From: Plantago ovata
Lineage: Eukaryota > Streptophyta > Magnoliopsida > Lamiales > Plantaginaceae
Direction of reading: 5' to 3'
Assembly (NCBI GenBank): GCA_028274465.1
Contig: CM051456.1
Coordinates: 11,311,745-11,375,744 of the forward strand
DNA length: 64,000 bases
The first letter of the stretch is position 1. Each line of letters begins with the position of its first letter. The translations under genes were made by a program, and so were the position numbers. Under the pieces are notes generated by a model. The model searched no databases. It was not told the DNA's origin and saw only the letters and a program-made list of their open reading frames with translations. Of this stretch, positions 1 through 12,820 are shown in pieces.

Positions 1-1577
1 GGGATAGAGAGATGGCGTGGATAGTTACATAATGAACATACAAGTTGTGGTAAAAGTTAAAATAAGGTTATAAATTACTGAAATAATAATAAAAAGTCAT
101 AGATGACTTTATAAAATAGTCTAAATACAAGCAAAGACAAGGAAATAGGTCTTACATAACATGATGTCAGAAACCAAATCACAACATAAATCAACAAAAC
201 ATATCTAGGGAGTATAAGGTAATAAATCATTTTTTTTTACCTTTGGTATAATCTTTGTCGGTTGGCGGGGGCAGTCGTCGTGCCATCTTTAGTGTGTATT
301 GGGGTAATAAAATAATAATTGAAGATTATTGGGGTAAGATTACTAGAATTAAATAAAATCTCTAATTCAATTTAATCAAAACCTTGACAAAAAATTGAGT
401 GTTTGAAGTTAGGGTGCATTGAGATTTTTGTGAAGTTTATGAAGACGAAGCAGGAACAATGGAATAGGTTTTTAACTTTGCAGGGATAACTTTTCTGTTT
501 TGTAACTGAAATATGATTTATTTTTATTGATTAATTGATGTATGACAATTGGTTTGGGCCTTGAAATGAATTCTGTTGGTTTGATGTAGAAGGGTTGAAG
601 CAATTGGGATAGATACTTTATGAAAATTCTGGTCCTTTCAGTGCTTTTGCATATTTTACCCTAGAAGTTTGTATAACATGTTGGATTTGACCCTTGAGAT
701 TGACTTATGTTGTCGTTTATAAAATTTTAGCATAACTAGTTTCTACTTGTGCCTTCTCGCCAATTTGTTTTCAATGATGACTAATTTAATAATCTAATGT
801 ATGTTTGCAAATACTTTTAGCAGCTGAATTTTTCTGCTGGAAGTTGAATAATAGTGATTTTAAGCAAAAATCATAGGTGTTTGGAATTTTGATTAAAAAA
901 TAGCTTTAAGTTGTTGTAACAAAATTTGTAGTGTTTGAAGGTGTGGATTTTGCTGAAAAAGTAAAGAAAATATTATTAACTTATCATTTTATTACATCTA
1001 CGCTTGTACCTTATTTTAGCGGCCAAAAACACCGTTTGGGTGGCTTCTCAGTTTTGACACTTGCATGCTTTTTTTTTAGGAAAATCTACAACACAAGTTA
1101 ACAAATCAAACACCAACATTTTGAATTCTCTACCCCAAAAACAGAAAAGCACTTTTTTTAACATTTGCAAATACACACTTGGTAAGATCAGTAACTTGCT
1201 GGCGGTGGAGGGGAGGAGGTCAATTTGAAGAGGTTGATTTTGACCAAAAGAAAATTTCTTATGTTGCATCTGCAATGTTTGTTTGTTCTTCAAGTCTATT
1301 TTTTTCCTGGAAGAATTGCATCATTTGGCAATCTATTTTACATTTATTTACGTCTTTCATTCAATTTTTTAACTGCAAAATCTAGATGGGGTGTGTGTGC
1401 TGACTTTATTGAAACATAAAGGGTTTTCCTTCTATTTATTATTTCTGCAGTTTTTTTCACCCTAGCATAATGCATGAATTGAAATTCTGCAATCATTGAA
1501 GCCTTTTTTTATTGTATTTGAGTAATTAGTAAGGGTATAACAAAAGCGACAATAACATTATTGTTCTTTTATTCCAG
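1..1577. other. Probable intron or 5' flank of the OEP80-type gene; no exon recognised
   Basis: AT-rich sequence with only short open frames of low-complexity composition. A polypyrimidine tract and AG at 1576-1577 make the acceptor of the first recognised OEP80 exon. I looked for the preceding barrel exon of the family and did not find it, so either the upstream intron is longer than 1.5 kb or this locus lacks the usual 5' part. Confidence 0.4.
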
Positions 1578-3062
1578 CGCGCTGGTGCTCATGATGAAAG
1601 GGGAAATCCAATTAGAAGAGACTTCTTTGGCAGTCCGCTTACTGCAAGGTACACATCTTTGATAACTGCAAGTGGTGGCTTCAGATAAGTTATGAATGTT
1701 TTTTATTTCTTCATTCACCTTGGCTTATGCTGCAGTGGCAACACACATGATGATATGCTACTTGCAAAAGCCGAGACTGTTTATACATACTCTGGTGACC
1801 CTGGCTCTTCAATGGTAAGTATTCAATTTTTTTTTGTTTCCACCACGATTTCGTTGACACTTAGTATTCCTTTTTTTATTTTATTTTATTTTTTATATGG
1901 ATTTTCATTTTAACACTGGTGATATACCTTTGCAGTTCGTGTTCAACATGGATCAAGGGATCCCTCTCTCTCGAGAATGGCTAATGTTTAACAGGGTGAA
2001 TGCTCGTGCGAGGCAGGGTTTTGTTCTTGGACCTGCGTGTTTTCTTGTATGGTAAGCCAGATGTGTCATCTGTATTAATCTTCTCAGTCAGTAGAATCTG
2101 AGCATTTGATCAATTAGTTTTGACACAATGACTATTCTTTGTCAAGGCTGCTTTACTTTCTCTGCACATTCCTTTCCGTGACAATTGCTCTTTATCTTCT
2201 ACAGTTTGTCTGGTGGTCATGTAGCTGGTAAATTTCCACCTCATGAAGCATTTGGAATTGGTGGTACTAACAGTGTGAGAGGTTATGAAGAAGGGGCAGT
2301 TGGATCTGGCCGTTCATATGTAGTGGGAAGTGGAGAAATGTCATTTCCGATGGTAAGCAGTAGGATATAATGTAGAAGTAATTATTTTCAGCTTAGTGTG
2401 TGACTATCGCCATAGTTTTAAGTACTTTATGCTATGTTGTGCATGTAGCCATGTATGATTTTCTTTCAAGTAAAACTCATGTCTTGTTTTCTGTCATTAC
2501 ACTGACTTGGCAGTATTGGATGTATTTTGGTTTATCGTATGGTTGCGTGGTAGTGTTTATTGAAACATCTGCCCATCATCTCTTCCTGACTCAATAACTA
2601 TATTTCACAGATGGGCCAAGTAGAAGGAGCTCTTTTTGCTGACTACGGAACTGATCTTGGAACTGGTGCAACTGTGCCAGGTTTGTTCTACAGTTCCCTT
2701 ATTTACCATCTTTTCCCTCCTAAAGAGCTCTTCTAAATTCAAAGATTTGCAGACTGATATTTTACATCAAACCAAATATGTAGTCATCTCTCTGTCATTC
2801 ATAACCGGGCTCGGAGCTGCTTGTCTTGATGTCCCATGTGCATTTCATTATTTCACTGTAAGATAGCAATTTTACTGTTTGATGACAATTTTTTTCATCC
2901 TGTTTAGGCGATCCTGCTGGGGCAAGAAACAAGCCTGGAAGTGGCTATGGTTACGGTGTTGGTATTCGCGTGAACTCTCCATTGGGTCCATTAAGACTAG
3001 AATATGCTTTCAATGACCAACGAACTGGTAGATTTCATTTTGGAATTGGCCTCCGAAACTAA
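1578..3062 (+). CDS. OEP80: OEP80-type outer envelope beta-barrel protein (Omp85 family), C-terminal exons, 5' end not in window
   Basis: Six exons join in phase: 1578-1648, 1736-1814, 1936-2051, 2205-2352, 2611-2680 and 2908-3062, giving 212 residues and a TAA stop. All introns are GT/AG. The product is the C-terminal half of the 16-strand Omp85 barrel. It carries the conserved loop-6 signature ([19 protein letters not shown]), the F-A-D-Y-G-T-D-L-G strand and the family ending [11 protein letters not shown]. In chloroplasts OEP80 (Toc75-V) sits in the outer envelope and helps insert beta-barrel proteins; it is essential in Arabidopsis. The loop-6 wording fits OEP80 better than the import channel Toc75-III. 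The N-terminal transit region and POTRA domains are not seen. The gene could therefore be full-length OEP80 running off the left edge, or one of the shorter POTRA-less OEP80 paralogues known in plants. The exons show no frameshift or stop. Confidence 0.9.
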
Positions 3063-6016
3063 GAACTTCTGGTGTATGTTCTTTCTTTCCTTCTCATATT
3101 TCTTAATTTATTCTATTTTTATGATAATACATTTGTTTAGTTTTTATTCCTCCGGAACCCCTTATTTGTAGAATTCTTATAACCTTACTTTTTAACTTGT
3201 CAAGAAATGGAAGAAAATTTTTGTGCATAATCTTTTGGGAATAGGACTGAATTTGATCAAATTGAACTGCATGGATTTTCAACTAGAATTTAATGCATGA
3301 GCTTGTTTGCGTCTCTGGCGTGCAAAGCAAGTTGAGCTCGAGCATTGTTTAAGCCCATAGATTTCAGCGGGGGCATAAAGAATGAGTCAGCAGTCAGCAC
3401 CAGTATCTGTCAAAGTTGAGTCCCTGCTGGTGGGCTAAACGATTTATCAGTCTCTTCCAGAATGAGCCAGCCAAGTAAGCAGTTGCTTTTCACGAAACAT
3501 TTTAAACATGAACACAATCGTTTTCTAAACATCTGTATCACTTGGCTAGGATACATTTTTGGTTGGACCACTTTTTTCTTGTTTATAAGCATTTAAAGTT
3601 GGGGTTTTGAGATATAGTATATTTTCTGTTGGTTATTAATTGAATGTATTGTTGTTGTAAGACAAGTAGACAAAATTTTCAAACTTAAATGTCGGAGTCG
3701 GAGCAATTGTCCTAATGTAAAGAGAAAAAGTAGTTTGAACTTTGAAGGGTCAGTTTTACCCAATGTTGGTTTATGAGTAAAATGTTTGGAAGTAAAGAGA
3801 CAAAATAGCAGCCTGGTTTATTTATCATCTTCCATCACTCACCTTCACGAAAAAGTGCAGCCAGTTTTCTTCTTTAGAGAAGCAAAATGCTGATTGGAGT
3901 TAAAATAACTTTGTACTCTACAAAGTACCAGACTATACTTGATCGAACTTTGGTGACGGACTGAGTATATTAATTTGTTGTGCCTTTAATCACCATGAAA
4001 TTGTTCCAGAAGTCTGAGAAAATATAATTGTGTCCTTTCCCAATTGGTTCCATTGTCATTGGTATTTTGTAGTCATTAAAGTGCTGGCTTCACTCCAGTA
4101 GGTTCATATCCTCAGATTGCATGTTGCTGCAGCTGGCTGGATGCCGACATACGTACATTCCTGGTTCCGCCCTGAAATTATAAAAATAAGGGTTCATTTT
4201 TTTTTTTAGGTACATTCCTAATTACATAATTGACCTTATTAAACCAACAAATTAACTCACATCTCCAATTTTCAAATTTCAACAATCAAACAAACCTCAG
4301 AATTAATTTTTTTTTTTAATAAAATAAATAAAATGCGGTGGAGCTCACCACCGTCCGCGTCCAAATCCATAATGGCGGAGCTTATTATAATTAATTATTA
4401 CTAGTGAATAATTATTTTCTTGTAAAAAAAAATAAAAATTAATTAATTTATTTATTTTAAATAACTCTATTTTCTTTTGACTTGAGTCTTTGCTTGATTT
4501 GCATGTTTTTAGCTGATGACAAAGTTGTAAACGAAAGTCAACTAAATAGTTTTGGACCAAACCTGTTAATAAGGTTGATGAGTTTGATATTATCCATCAC
4601 GAGAGATCATATACTGTATAGTGTAATGTAATAATCTCTTAAGATAAAATATAGAGTATTTGGCATGTGTGATTTAATTGTACCTATACGAAACCAGTCA
4701 ACATGGGTGGTGGTGATCATCATTACATAAATATGGTTGGACCACTTATTTCATGTCTCATTTATTTATGAAATAAAAATGTTTCGGTAATTCAATATAC
4801 TTGTCGTATGTTAGCTTTTCACTGGTTAACAATTTAGCAGTACAATTACAATGTGTTTCAAAAGTCCAATATGGATAGATATTCGTTGAGAAAATAAACG
4901 AATCCACTGTAACCAGAACAATTATTCCCAAAGTGATCATGAAATGTTTAAAGTCAATTGTGCGGATGAACAGGACCTGTCGTCCATGCATTAAGGTCGC
5001 AAAAGTGATTCCAACACACCTACTAGTGTCATTCTTTCATGTTGTAAGAGAATTATAGTACAAAGTAATAAAACGCTTGGAAGGAAAAAAAAAAAAAAAG
5101 CAGTATAGCACGCTCCATCTAACTATACAATCGGATAAATCAACCATTATAATCTTTACGATTGCACGCTCAACATAGCGTCATATATTGATATTAGAAT
5201 GAAGGTCCCCTTCAAATTCGACATTGTTGAACTATAACTTAGCGGCCAGGCGTACTCCCCGGCAGCCAGATATTCTGAAATTCTTGCTCACATACTGTAT
5301 ATGTGAAACCTCTTCTGTCTCCAAGCATTAACCCGTCCTGTATCATCACGCACAACCACCCCTACACCTGCACCTTGCAGCGTATTACAGCATCAAAGTT
5401 GACTTTCACACACCCCATACCCGGTGGAGACCACTACGTAGTACGAGTACTATTATCGGGCGGTTTGGGATTCAAAAATGCGGATTGTATTGTCTGAAAT
5501 TTCTCAATGTAGTGATGGACAAACATAACAGAATCATCAGCATCATAGCCCACCTACTCGTGTACAATACATGGACAAATATTAACATTTAATCCCTGCT
5601 CTCCAGCTTTTCCAACACATGAAGATGATTTTTTAGAATTCTATAGCAACACACTTATTTTATTAGATGAAGTAAATTTCCAAACCCAACTCCAATTTAC
5701 TGGACTAACAAAACTGCTAGCACCCTATGGATAGAAAGATCACGCTTAGTAAAAATGTAAAATAATAAGTCGACTTTGACCGGGTAATGGCCATGTTTAG
5801 TAAAATGCCGACCGGTAAAATATAAGAGGGACAAAGGAATTAGAAAGATTCGTGTTACGTCTTCCTCCTAGAAAATTGTATTAATGAAATCAGTATCCCA
5901 ACTCCCGTCCAAAATCAGGGAAGTAACAATAAGCTCTTCAAGGTTAAAGTGAATTTGAGTTCCAATTTGGAGAACTTAATTTTCAAATTTCAAAGATTAA
6001 AGTTAAAGGGAGGGAA
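3063..6016. other. Intergenic, no gene recognised
   Basis: This stretch begins with the 3' UTR of the OEP80-type gene. The rest is AT-rich sequence with homopolymer runs (for example a run of A near 5084-5098) and only short, non-conserved open frames. I see no exon structure, RNA gene or recognisable element. Confidence 0.4.
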
Positions 6017-6400
6017 AAATGGTTTGCGAGTCTTGTGATTTGGAACTATTTCAATGCTTTGAAAATCAAGAAACGACTTTTATTCAAAGACATTGAGTGG
6101 ACATGGTGGCAAGTCTTAGAGAAGATCAAACTCGTGTTGGTCTTGGCTAAAAGGGAAATGAAAGCTTAATTATTTTCCTAAGTTGGAGGAGTGGTTCTTG
6201 GAGCCGGTTCTTTGTTTGGGGTCTTGATCGTGTGTTGAAGGTGGTGAAGTATTGACCGGTGTTGCACTACCGTTTTGGTTGTTTTAGGTGTTCTCTTATT
6301 TTTCATTTGTAATCGTCTTAGAGCATTTCTTATACTCTTCCGTTTAATAAAATTTATTTTTAGCCATTTAAAAAAACTAATAAAAAAAATAAAAGCATCA
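6017..6400 (+). mobile_element. LINE (non-LTR retrotransposon) 3' end remnant
   Basis: An open frame from 6017 to the TAA at 6167-6169 reads W-F-A-S-L-V-I-W-N then later D-I-E-W-T-W-W-Q-V-L-E-K-I-K-L and A-K-R-E. This is the pattern (V-I-W followed by a W..VLEKIK..AK end) of the C-terminus of plant L1-type ORF2 proteins. It is followed by a T-rich untranslated tail with a phrase like cttatactcttccgtttaat near 6331 and then A-rich sequence. A second copy of that tail lies at 7480-7530. Only the last 50 or so codons are left, so the element is dead. Confidence 0.45.
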
Positions 6401-6759
6401 ATCTTAATCCCAACATCAAATATGTATGTGAACGGAAAATATTTGGCTTTAAAATTTCGACTCAACAATGATTCAGGATTATGTAATATCCTCCAAAAAA
6501 ATAAAATAAAGGGGAAAATAAGTATAAAAAAATTAAGTATAATTTTCTATTATTTACCAAAAACATTAAGTGTGTGAATAAAGGTATTTCCTCTTTCGTT
6601 TCAAAATAATTTTTTTTTTAAACGACAAATGTTATAACTACTCCTACACTAGTAAATCATTACGGAAAATCTTTAAAAATAATTTATATCAAAATAAGTT
6701 TTTTTAATTTTTTTTATATTTATTTTTCCCTTTATTTTATTTTTTTGGATTTTTTTAAA

Positions 6760-7080
6760 AATTAAAAAAATTTAGAAATTATGATGTAATAATGACGTCA
6801 TCAACTAATTTTTTTTGGATTTTTTTCTTTTTTTAATTAAAAAATTAAAAAATTAATAATTATGACGTCATAATGATGTCATCAAATGATGTGGCTGAGT
6901 TGGCCGGTTGACTCGATTCCCACATCAGCAGTCAAAGTCCAAAATTGTAAAAAAGGACCAAATTTGTCAAACATTTGAAACTTTGAGACTAAATTTGCCG
7001 GCAGGAGCAAACATGGGACTACATATGCCACACCCCTCGAATTTTGGGACCAAAAATGCATTTTTCCCGTATAAATACAA
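6760..7080. repeat. Uncharacterised repeat-like AT-rich block with tandem TGACGTCAT motifs
   Basis: Two direct copies of a segment rich in tgacgtcat and atgatgtcatca lie at about 6778-6800 and 6862-6890, separated by long T and A runs. They are followed by a non-coding stretch (6920-7070) with the look of an old transposon end. I do not recognise the family. Confidence 0.3.
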
Positions 7081-7229
7081 AGCATGGAGCTCCCTAACCG
7101 CTAGCTATTACACATTATCAACGCAACACCGCCCGACCTAAGCATGAAACAAAGAACACCTCAAACAAGTACAAGGAAAGCTCAAACCAACAACCAAACT
7201 CTACTAGGCTTAACCAACCATGTCTAGAT

Positions 7230-7540
7230 AGATGTAGTAGCAACAAAACCTTTTTTCTGTCACGTTTCTCTAGTTCCACTGGTTTGACTTGAAGCTGGGC
7301 GCATTACTACCCTTGTTCTAGCTGCTGGCCTGTTGTTGGGGAACGTTTGGTGCTGTTCTTTGGCTAGAGTAGAACTGTTGTTTATGAGCCTAGTTGGGCG
7401 TTTTTTTCTTGTCTGTCTTACTCTCTTCGCCATTTCGGTGGTTCGTTACTTTTTGTACGTTGTACTTTTACGAGTATGTCTTATACTCGTTCCGTGGAAT
7501 AAATTTGTTAGCCGTTTCAAATAAAAAAAAAAAAGGAAAA
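7230..7540 (+). mobile_element. Second LINE-like 3' tail
   Basis: T-rich sequence ending in cttatactcgttccgtgg, an AATAAA-like aataaattt and a run of A at 7521-7533. It matches, in order, the tail of the remnant at 6331-6380. No coding part is recognised upstream, so this is probably a short 5'-truncated insertion of the same LINE family. Confidence 0.35.
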
Positions 7541-9168
7541 AAAGAAAGAAGACAAGAGCCCATGATGACCGAAAGCAACAACGGAAGATATACACTTCAC
7601 GCACCAAATAAGGGAATTCAACCACACAAGCCACGCAAGAGAAGATCAAATATGGATAGTTTAACATCATTCCCTATATTCTATCCAAACGACAGTTTTC
7701 TTACCGCGATGTAAAATATAGTCTATTCCTCCTTCCATGTTTTCCACATGTTTGAACTCGGTAGTAATGTTGGTAAATCTGAGGACAATATTTCTAAAAC
7801 ACAGAGGTCAATACTCCATATATTATCGGAACAACAAACATTGTTCTCTGGAATCAATGTTTCTAATTCATGATTTTTTTTTTTTATGCTAGTATATGGA
7901 TGGTTGTGTTGCTAAATAATCAAACTATACCATAGAACTAATATAAACCCCCGTGCATTCTTGGAGCACTCAAACAATATTCTTATGGGCAAGAGGGAAC
8001 CCCCTTATTCTTTTTACCGTTCACTATGACTTGTGAGTTTAAAATTCTTGCATGCAAAACTCGGGTATTAACACATTAAAAAGGATTTTAAATTTATTGT
8101 TGCTTGTAGATATGAAATACTTGTTGCATGTAGATACGAAATACTTGCATGTAAATACTCGATTAGAAATTAGGAACTTTAATTTGTCATTACTATCTTG
8201 TTTTTTGTTTTTGTTTTTGGTTTCTATATACTTCGGAGTAGTTTTCTTAAATTATCGTCTAAATGAATCACTATTCATTATGATAGTGTGTCTACTTATA
8301 TGTTTATTTGTCTTCTCATATTTTAGTAATTCCGGATTTTGATTGCATTCCTTATTACTTCAACATTTTTTTTTTTTTTTTAGATTATGACAATGTGTAG
8401 TTATTAATTCGGCATACCTTATGAAACAAATTAAAGCGTAGAGATAAGTACACTGTAATACCCCATATATCAATTATTTTGTCCCGAGAAGACCAACATG
8501 CAAAGACGAGGATGTTATGCATTTATGTTTCCCACCCAATACGTACATTGCCAATAAATAATCTATCTACATGTGTGTATCGATCAGTATCTATCACATT
8601 TTCATATATATAGCGTCAATCCCCATCGATCAATCTTTAACTTCTTTTATTAATTTAAGCTAGCCTTATTAGGTTTTGTTTGTTGGGGGCAACTCCGCTA
8701 CATCGCTAGGGCCGGCTCAAATGTTAAATTGGTGAGATATTCTTCGGACGAGGCCGGTCCGGGCGGCACCAATCGATATTGGCATCTCCGTTATAGAGGA
8801 ATTGACCCTTTGAGTACCTTTTATGTAGAGAGACATTGTTTTCATCTAATAATCATACTCATTCACCAAGTAAAACTGGTGGAGAAAGTGGAGGTTACAG
8901 ATAAATAAAAAGAAACATAATAACGATTAACGAAAGATACCACCTGATAAGGATAGACTAGGATTTCCAGGGAATATTTCTGATCTTACCTTACCTTATC
9001 AATAACTGACACCCTAACCCTACCCTACTTAACTAAGATACGATACGGTCGGCCAAGATCTCATCATAAATGGGAATGAAAAAAGAGAAAAAAAGGACCA
9101 AAAAAAAAATGATACTAGCAGCAGCAAATCATTTGATCATAAGCAGTTTTTTTAACCAACAAGAGAAA
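7541..9168. other. Intergenic, no gene recognised
   Basis: AT-rich with T runs (for example 8368-8382). A more GC-rich patch at 8690-8790 (gccggctc, gaggccggtccgggcggc) may be an old element end, but I could not place it in a family. No exon pattern found. Confidence 0.35.
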
Positions 9169-10039
9169 TGGTTAGAATTGATTGAAATATTGAACTGAAG
9201 ATCTCAGATTCTGAACAAAAGAAGAACGTGAAGAATAACAAATAAGCGCAACTCAACGTGCTACAGTTCATCCTACTCATCCCAGAATTCGTAAAAGGAC
9301 AAGGAGGAAAATTTGAAAACTTCAGAGCCCTACAACAAGCCACACCGAATGTACATAGTACCCTATATCACATATCACTTAAGAGTGAGGCCTTTTGGGT
9401 GATACCAAAAGCAAAAACAGTGCAATTTCTTTTTCTTCCGCAACCATAGCTGAGAATCGTTGGTCTGAAGAAGAACACCTAACATACTCATTTGAATTAT
9501 CTCATCTAGATGAACCATCTTCATAGAATGAAGCTATTCAATATTATCACCGAGAAGAAGCAATTAAAATCAAAATTGAAAGCCTTGGAAAAGAATAAAA
9601 CCTAGTGATTAGTTAAGCTGCCAATAGGTGTGTGACCAATAGGATGCAATTTTGTTATTAAAACAAAATTGAGCTTTTGCAGGCATTGTAGAAAAATATA
9701 AGGACATATTAGTAGCTAAGGGATATGCCAAAAAATATGGGCTAGACTACACTAAGACATAATTTAGTCCAGTGGCAAAGCATACTACTATAAAAGTGCT
9801 CCTAGCCACAGCAAAAATGGTATCTTAAACAAATAGATATACATAATGCCTTTATGGTGAGTTACAAGAAGAATTTTATATGGCACCCTCCTCTAGTACT
9901 ATGAATTCAAGGGGAGAAAGATCACAAATTTGTATGTTAGCTTATATGGACTCAAGAAAGCTTCTGGACAGTGGAATAAAAAACTTACAACTCCGGCCAT
10001 ATTGGTTTCAAACAATCCAAAAATGAATATACATTGTTT

Positions 10040-10773
10040 TAGGGGAAATGTTTAAGTGTCAAGGCAAGGTGTCAGTGACACGGCACCTCTATGTTTAGCT
10101 CTTGACACCAGTCTGACTGATACTTAACACTTTATTATGTTTTGTCTTTCTTACCAAGTATTCTAGTTCCACATTTTTAGTTTGTGTTGCACAGGTTTTG
10201 GAACCCTAGAGTGAAGGAGGCTTCCAAATAAACAAGCGAGTATCAATATATCGATTAAGAATCTAGTGTGATTTTGAATAAGGAAATAGCAAAAAAATAC
10301 GAGATTGAAATTTAATGAAAGATCTTCAAGATGTGAACTTAATATGGGAAATTACTTTAATGTGTAGAAGACTTTCCTTGACGTAAAGAATCATATACAC
10401 ACATGCAAAAAAGTTGACTACAACACACACACAAGAAATTAAATCAGAATATGCTAGCTTAATTTCTCTAGTTTTTTTGTGTCTTTTGCAGCTAGTTGTG
10501 GGGGTTACTAGTTAGTTTAGTGATCTGCATATATACAACAAATCAACAAGAAAATAGTTCATCTAGTTCGTCTATTTTCTTTAGTGAAGTTTTCTAACTA
10601 GAATAGGTTTTGAGCTTTTGAATATCTTTTTATTAAACTATTCTTGTTAGTATATAGTAAAAAAACTTTATGAACAGTTCAAAGGAACTGCTTAGATGTG
10701 AAATCATTGAGTTATTTATTCATTCCGATTCCTGGGGTTTTTACTTGGTACCAGTCGCGTAGTATAACTTTCC
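10040..10773. mobile_element. 734-bp insertion in the Copia reverse transcriptase, flanked by 8-bp repeat
   Basis: The reverse transcriptase frame is interrupted just after a lysine-rich segment near 10020 and resumes just before YVDD near 10782. The interruption is bounded by the same 8 bases, cattgttt, at 10032-10039 and 10774-10781. An 8-bp target duplication fits the hAT superfamily. The ends show only a weak inverted match (both arms contain a ggaaa..gtt motif a few bases in). An imperfect palindrome with gtgtca/tgacac arms lies at 10052-10130. No transposase is visible, so it would be non-autonomous. Confidence 0.55.
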
Positions 10774-11190
10774 CATTGTTTACTAGAACAACTGCACAAA
10801 TCATACTCATTCTTTTTGTCTATGTTGATGATATATTTATCGGAAGGAATGATTTTTGAAAACTAGAACAAGAAAACAAATAGTTACAAAAAGAATTCAA
10901 AATTAGAGATCTTAAAAAACTTAAGTTCTATTTAGGGCTAGAAATTGCTAAAAGTCAGAAGGGAATACGTCTCTCATATTGGAAATATGCTTATGAAATA
11001 CTACAATCTACCGGTCTACATGGATGTAAACCTGTTATCAATCCATAGAGAAGAATCACAAAATGAGACTTTTTGAAGATAGGAAAGATTCAATTAAAGA
11101 AGTGATAACAATACCAATACAGTTAAGAGACTGACTGGAAAATTAGTTTATCTCACAATAACATGATTCAATCTCTCTTATGTTGTTGGT

Positions 11191-12820
11191 GTTGGGAAAT
11201 CGGTATTCACACGAGGATATGTGAGAGTAAGAAGATAAACCAAGAGAGAGACAATAACTGAAACTTGTACATTAACAAATGATACAATATAACAAACAAT
11301 GAAGTAATTTACAAACTAAACTTCCATGTCTTTATTCACGTACGCCTTAAAGGATCATGTCTTCAAACAACTCTAGCATGGTAACGAACACCAAAAATGG
11401 CGAGTAGAGTCGATGGTTTGACCATCTCTCCTTAAGACAATATTTGCCCCGCTCATGGTGCTAAAGGAATAACGACAAATGTTCTCCCAGGTAAGGAGCA
11501 CTCCAATGGTCGAATTTGGCGAACTTATTTTGAGTATGATTGAGTGCAAAGAGAAAGCAAATAAGAAGATAAGTATCAAATGCCTTGAATATGTGTTGGA
11601 GAAATGAATCTCCTTCTCTATCTAAACTTCTCAAGAGGTTGCATTAAAAGTGTGCAAAACCCTTCAGAAAGGTTTCAATAAATAGTCACAAAACTATTCA
11701 TTAAGAGTCATACAATTTTGCAAAGCAACCACTTCACCAAAAGTCCAAAAATTCGCTGGCATGAATAGATTCGATACTGCCCACATCTTTTCACCAAGAG
11801 ACATGTTGGTCCAGTGGTAGAAGTGCAAGCCTCTTAACAAAGAGGTGCCTAGTTCGAATACAAGCATGCACATCATGAAACTATCATGGCCGGATACATT
11901 AATTCAAATGGTTTATCTGTGTAATAATTTCTCATTTAACTTGAGTAATTATTTACAGTAAAAACAAATGAATTAACACATTCCAATAATGCTACTTGCA
12001 TATTCAACCCTCATTGCCTTTTATCCCATGAATTTTAGTACAGTGGATCCAATTGTATTTGAATGTCTTAATTCATTCATGTATTGATCAACACATTATT
12101 ATGTGCATTAATCAATTTTCACCACACAAAATTTTAGTGACTTAACGCTTTAGTAACATCCATTTTAACAAACGAAGATACATGATCGTGGAAAGCTTTA
12201 TTTCCAACGTGTTGGGCCCAAATGATCAATACATCGAACGAATTGAAAGCTTATTCGTTCCACTAAAATTTTCAGCAGTTGGGATGATGAGTCAATGTAG
12301 GGATTCTAAGAATCCCTACACGCTTGGACCGTAGCTAGTTCGTGAGCCATGAAAAATCCTGTAGCGGAGAGTATTTAGTTATTCAGTTGGTTTAAGAGTC
12401 TGCACGGGTAAGGTTTAAGTTGCATGAGATCCGTTATCTCTATCTAATTAGATCTTAATCCTTTTATTAGGCATTACATGGCATCATGTGTCTTTCTTAT
12501 TGGTTAATTATGTATTTAAACTAGTCGTGTCAGGTCTGAGCCACTATATAAGTTCCACCAGAGTCATTGTTTTATTTATGCTTTAATGATTAATACACAG
12601 AAATATTTTTCAAAGTATTTTCTCTGATTCTTTCTCTCTTTCATGTTCATCCATGAACATTCTTAATTCTTTTGTCATTTTTGTACAACCTATCTTCCTT
12701 TCTGAGCCAACTACCGTTGAAGGATGCCTAGTTCGTACATTTTATGACAAACTACTGCTTGACGACTTATCGATGATGCCAAGATCCCCATAGTCAATTC
12801 ATAGAAAAACCAACCAAAAC
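11191..12820 (+). mobile_element. About 1.6-kb insertion in the Copia RNase H region, LTR-like
   Basis: The Copia frame stops after its conserved Y-V-V-G-V near 11185 and resumes at the M-S-V-V-N-N segment near 12830. The intervening DNA starts tgttgggaaatcgg. It contains a TATA-like ctatataag at 12543-12551 followed by pyrimidine-rich sequence, which resembles the U3/R layout of a solo LTR in + orientation. No coding domain is recognised. The exact 3' limit and target duplication are not resolved. Confidence 0.4.
11800..11880 (+). repeat. tRNA-like (SINE-type) segment with box A and box B
   Basis: A box A-like ttggtccagtgg at 11806-11817 and a box B-like tagttcgaatac at 11850-11861 are about 32 bp apart, the spacing of an internal Pol III promoter. 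The sequence does not fold into a full tRNA cloverleaf that I can draw, so it is called tRNA-derived rather than a tRNA gene. It lies inside the 1.6-kb insertion. Confidence 0.35.

Noticed and set aside
6178..6577. Two open frames of about 100 codons on opposite strands
   Set aside because: They lie in the LINE 3' tail and adjoining A/T-rich sequence, with low-complexity translations.
7446..7714. Overlapping frames of 74-106 codons
   Set aside because: Frames over the T-rich second LINE-like tail and poly-A; no conserved features.
11800..11880. Possible functional tRNA gene
   Set aside because: Boxes A and B are present, but I could not draw acceptor and D stems, and similar box-bearing segments elsewhere in the window are clearly SINEs.
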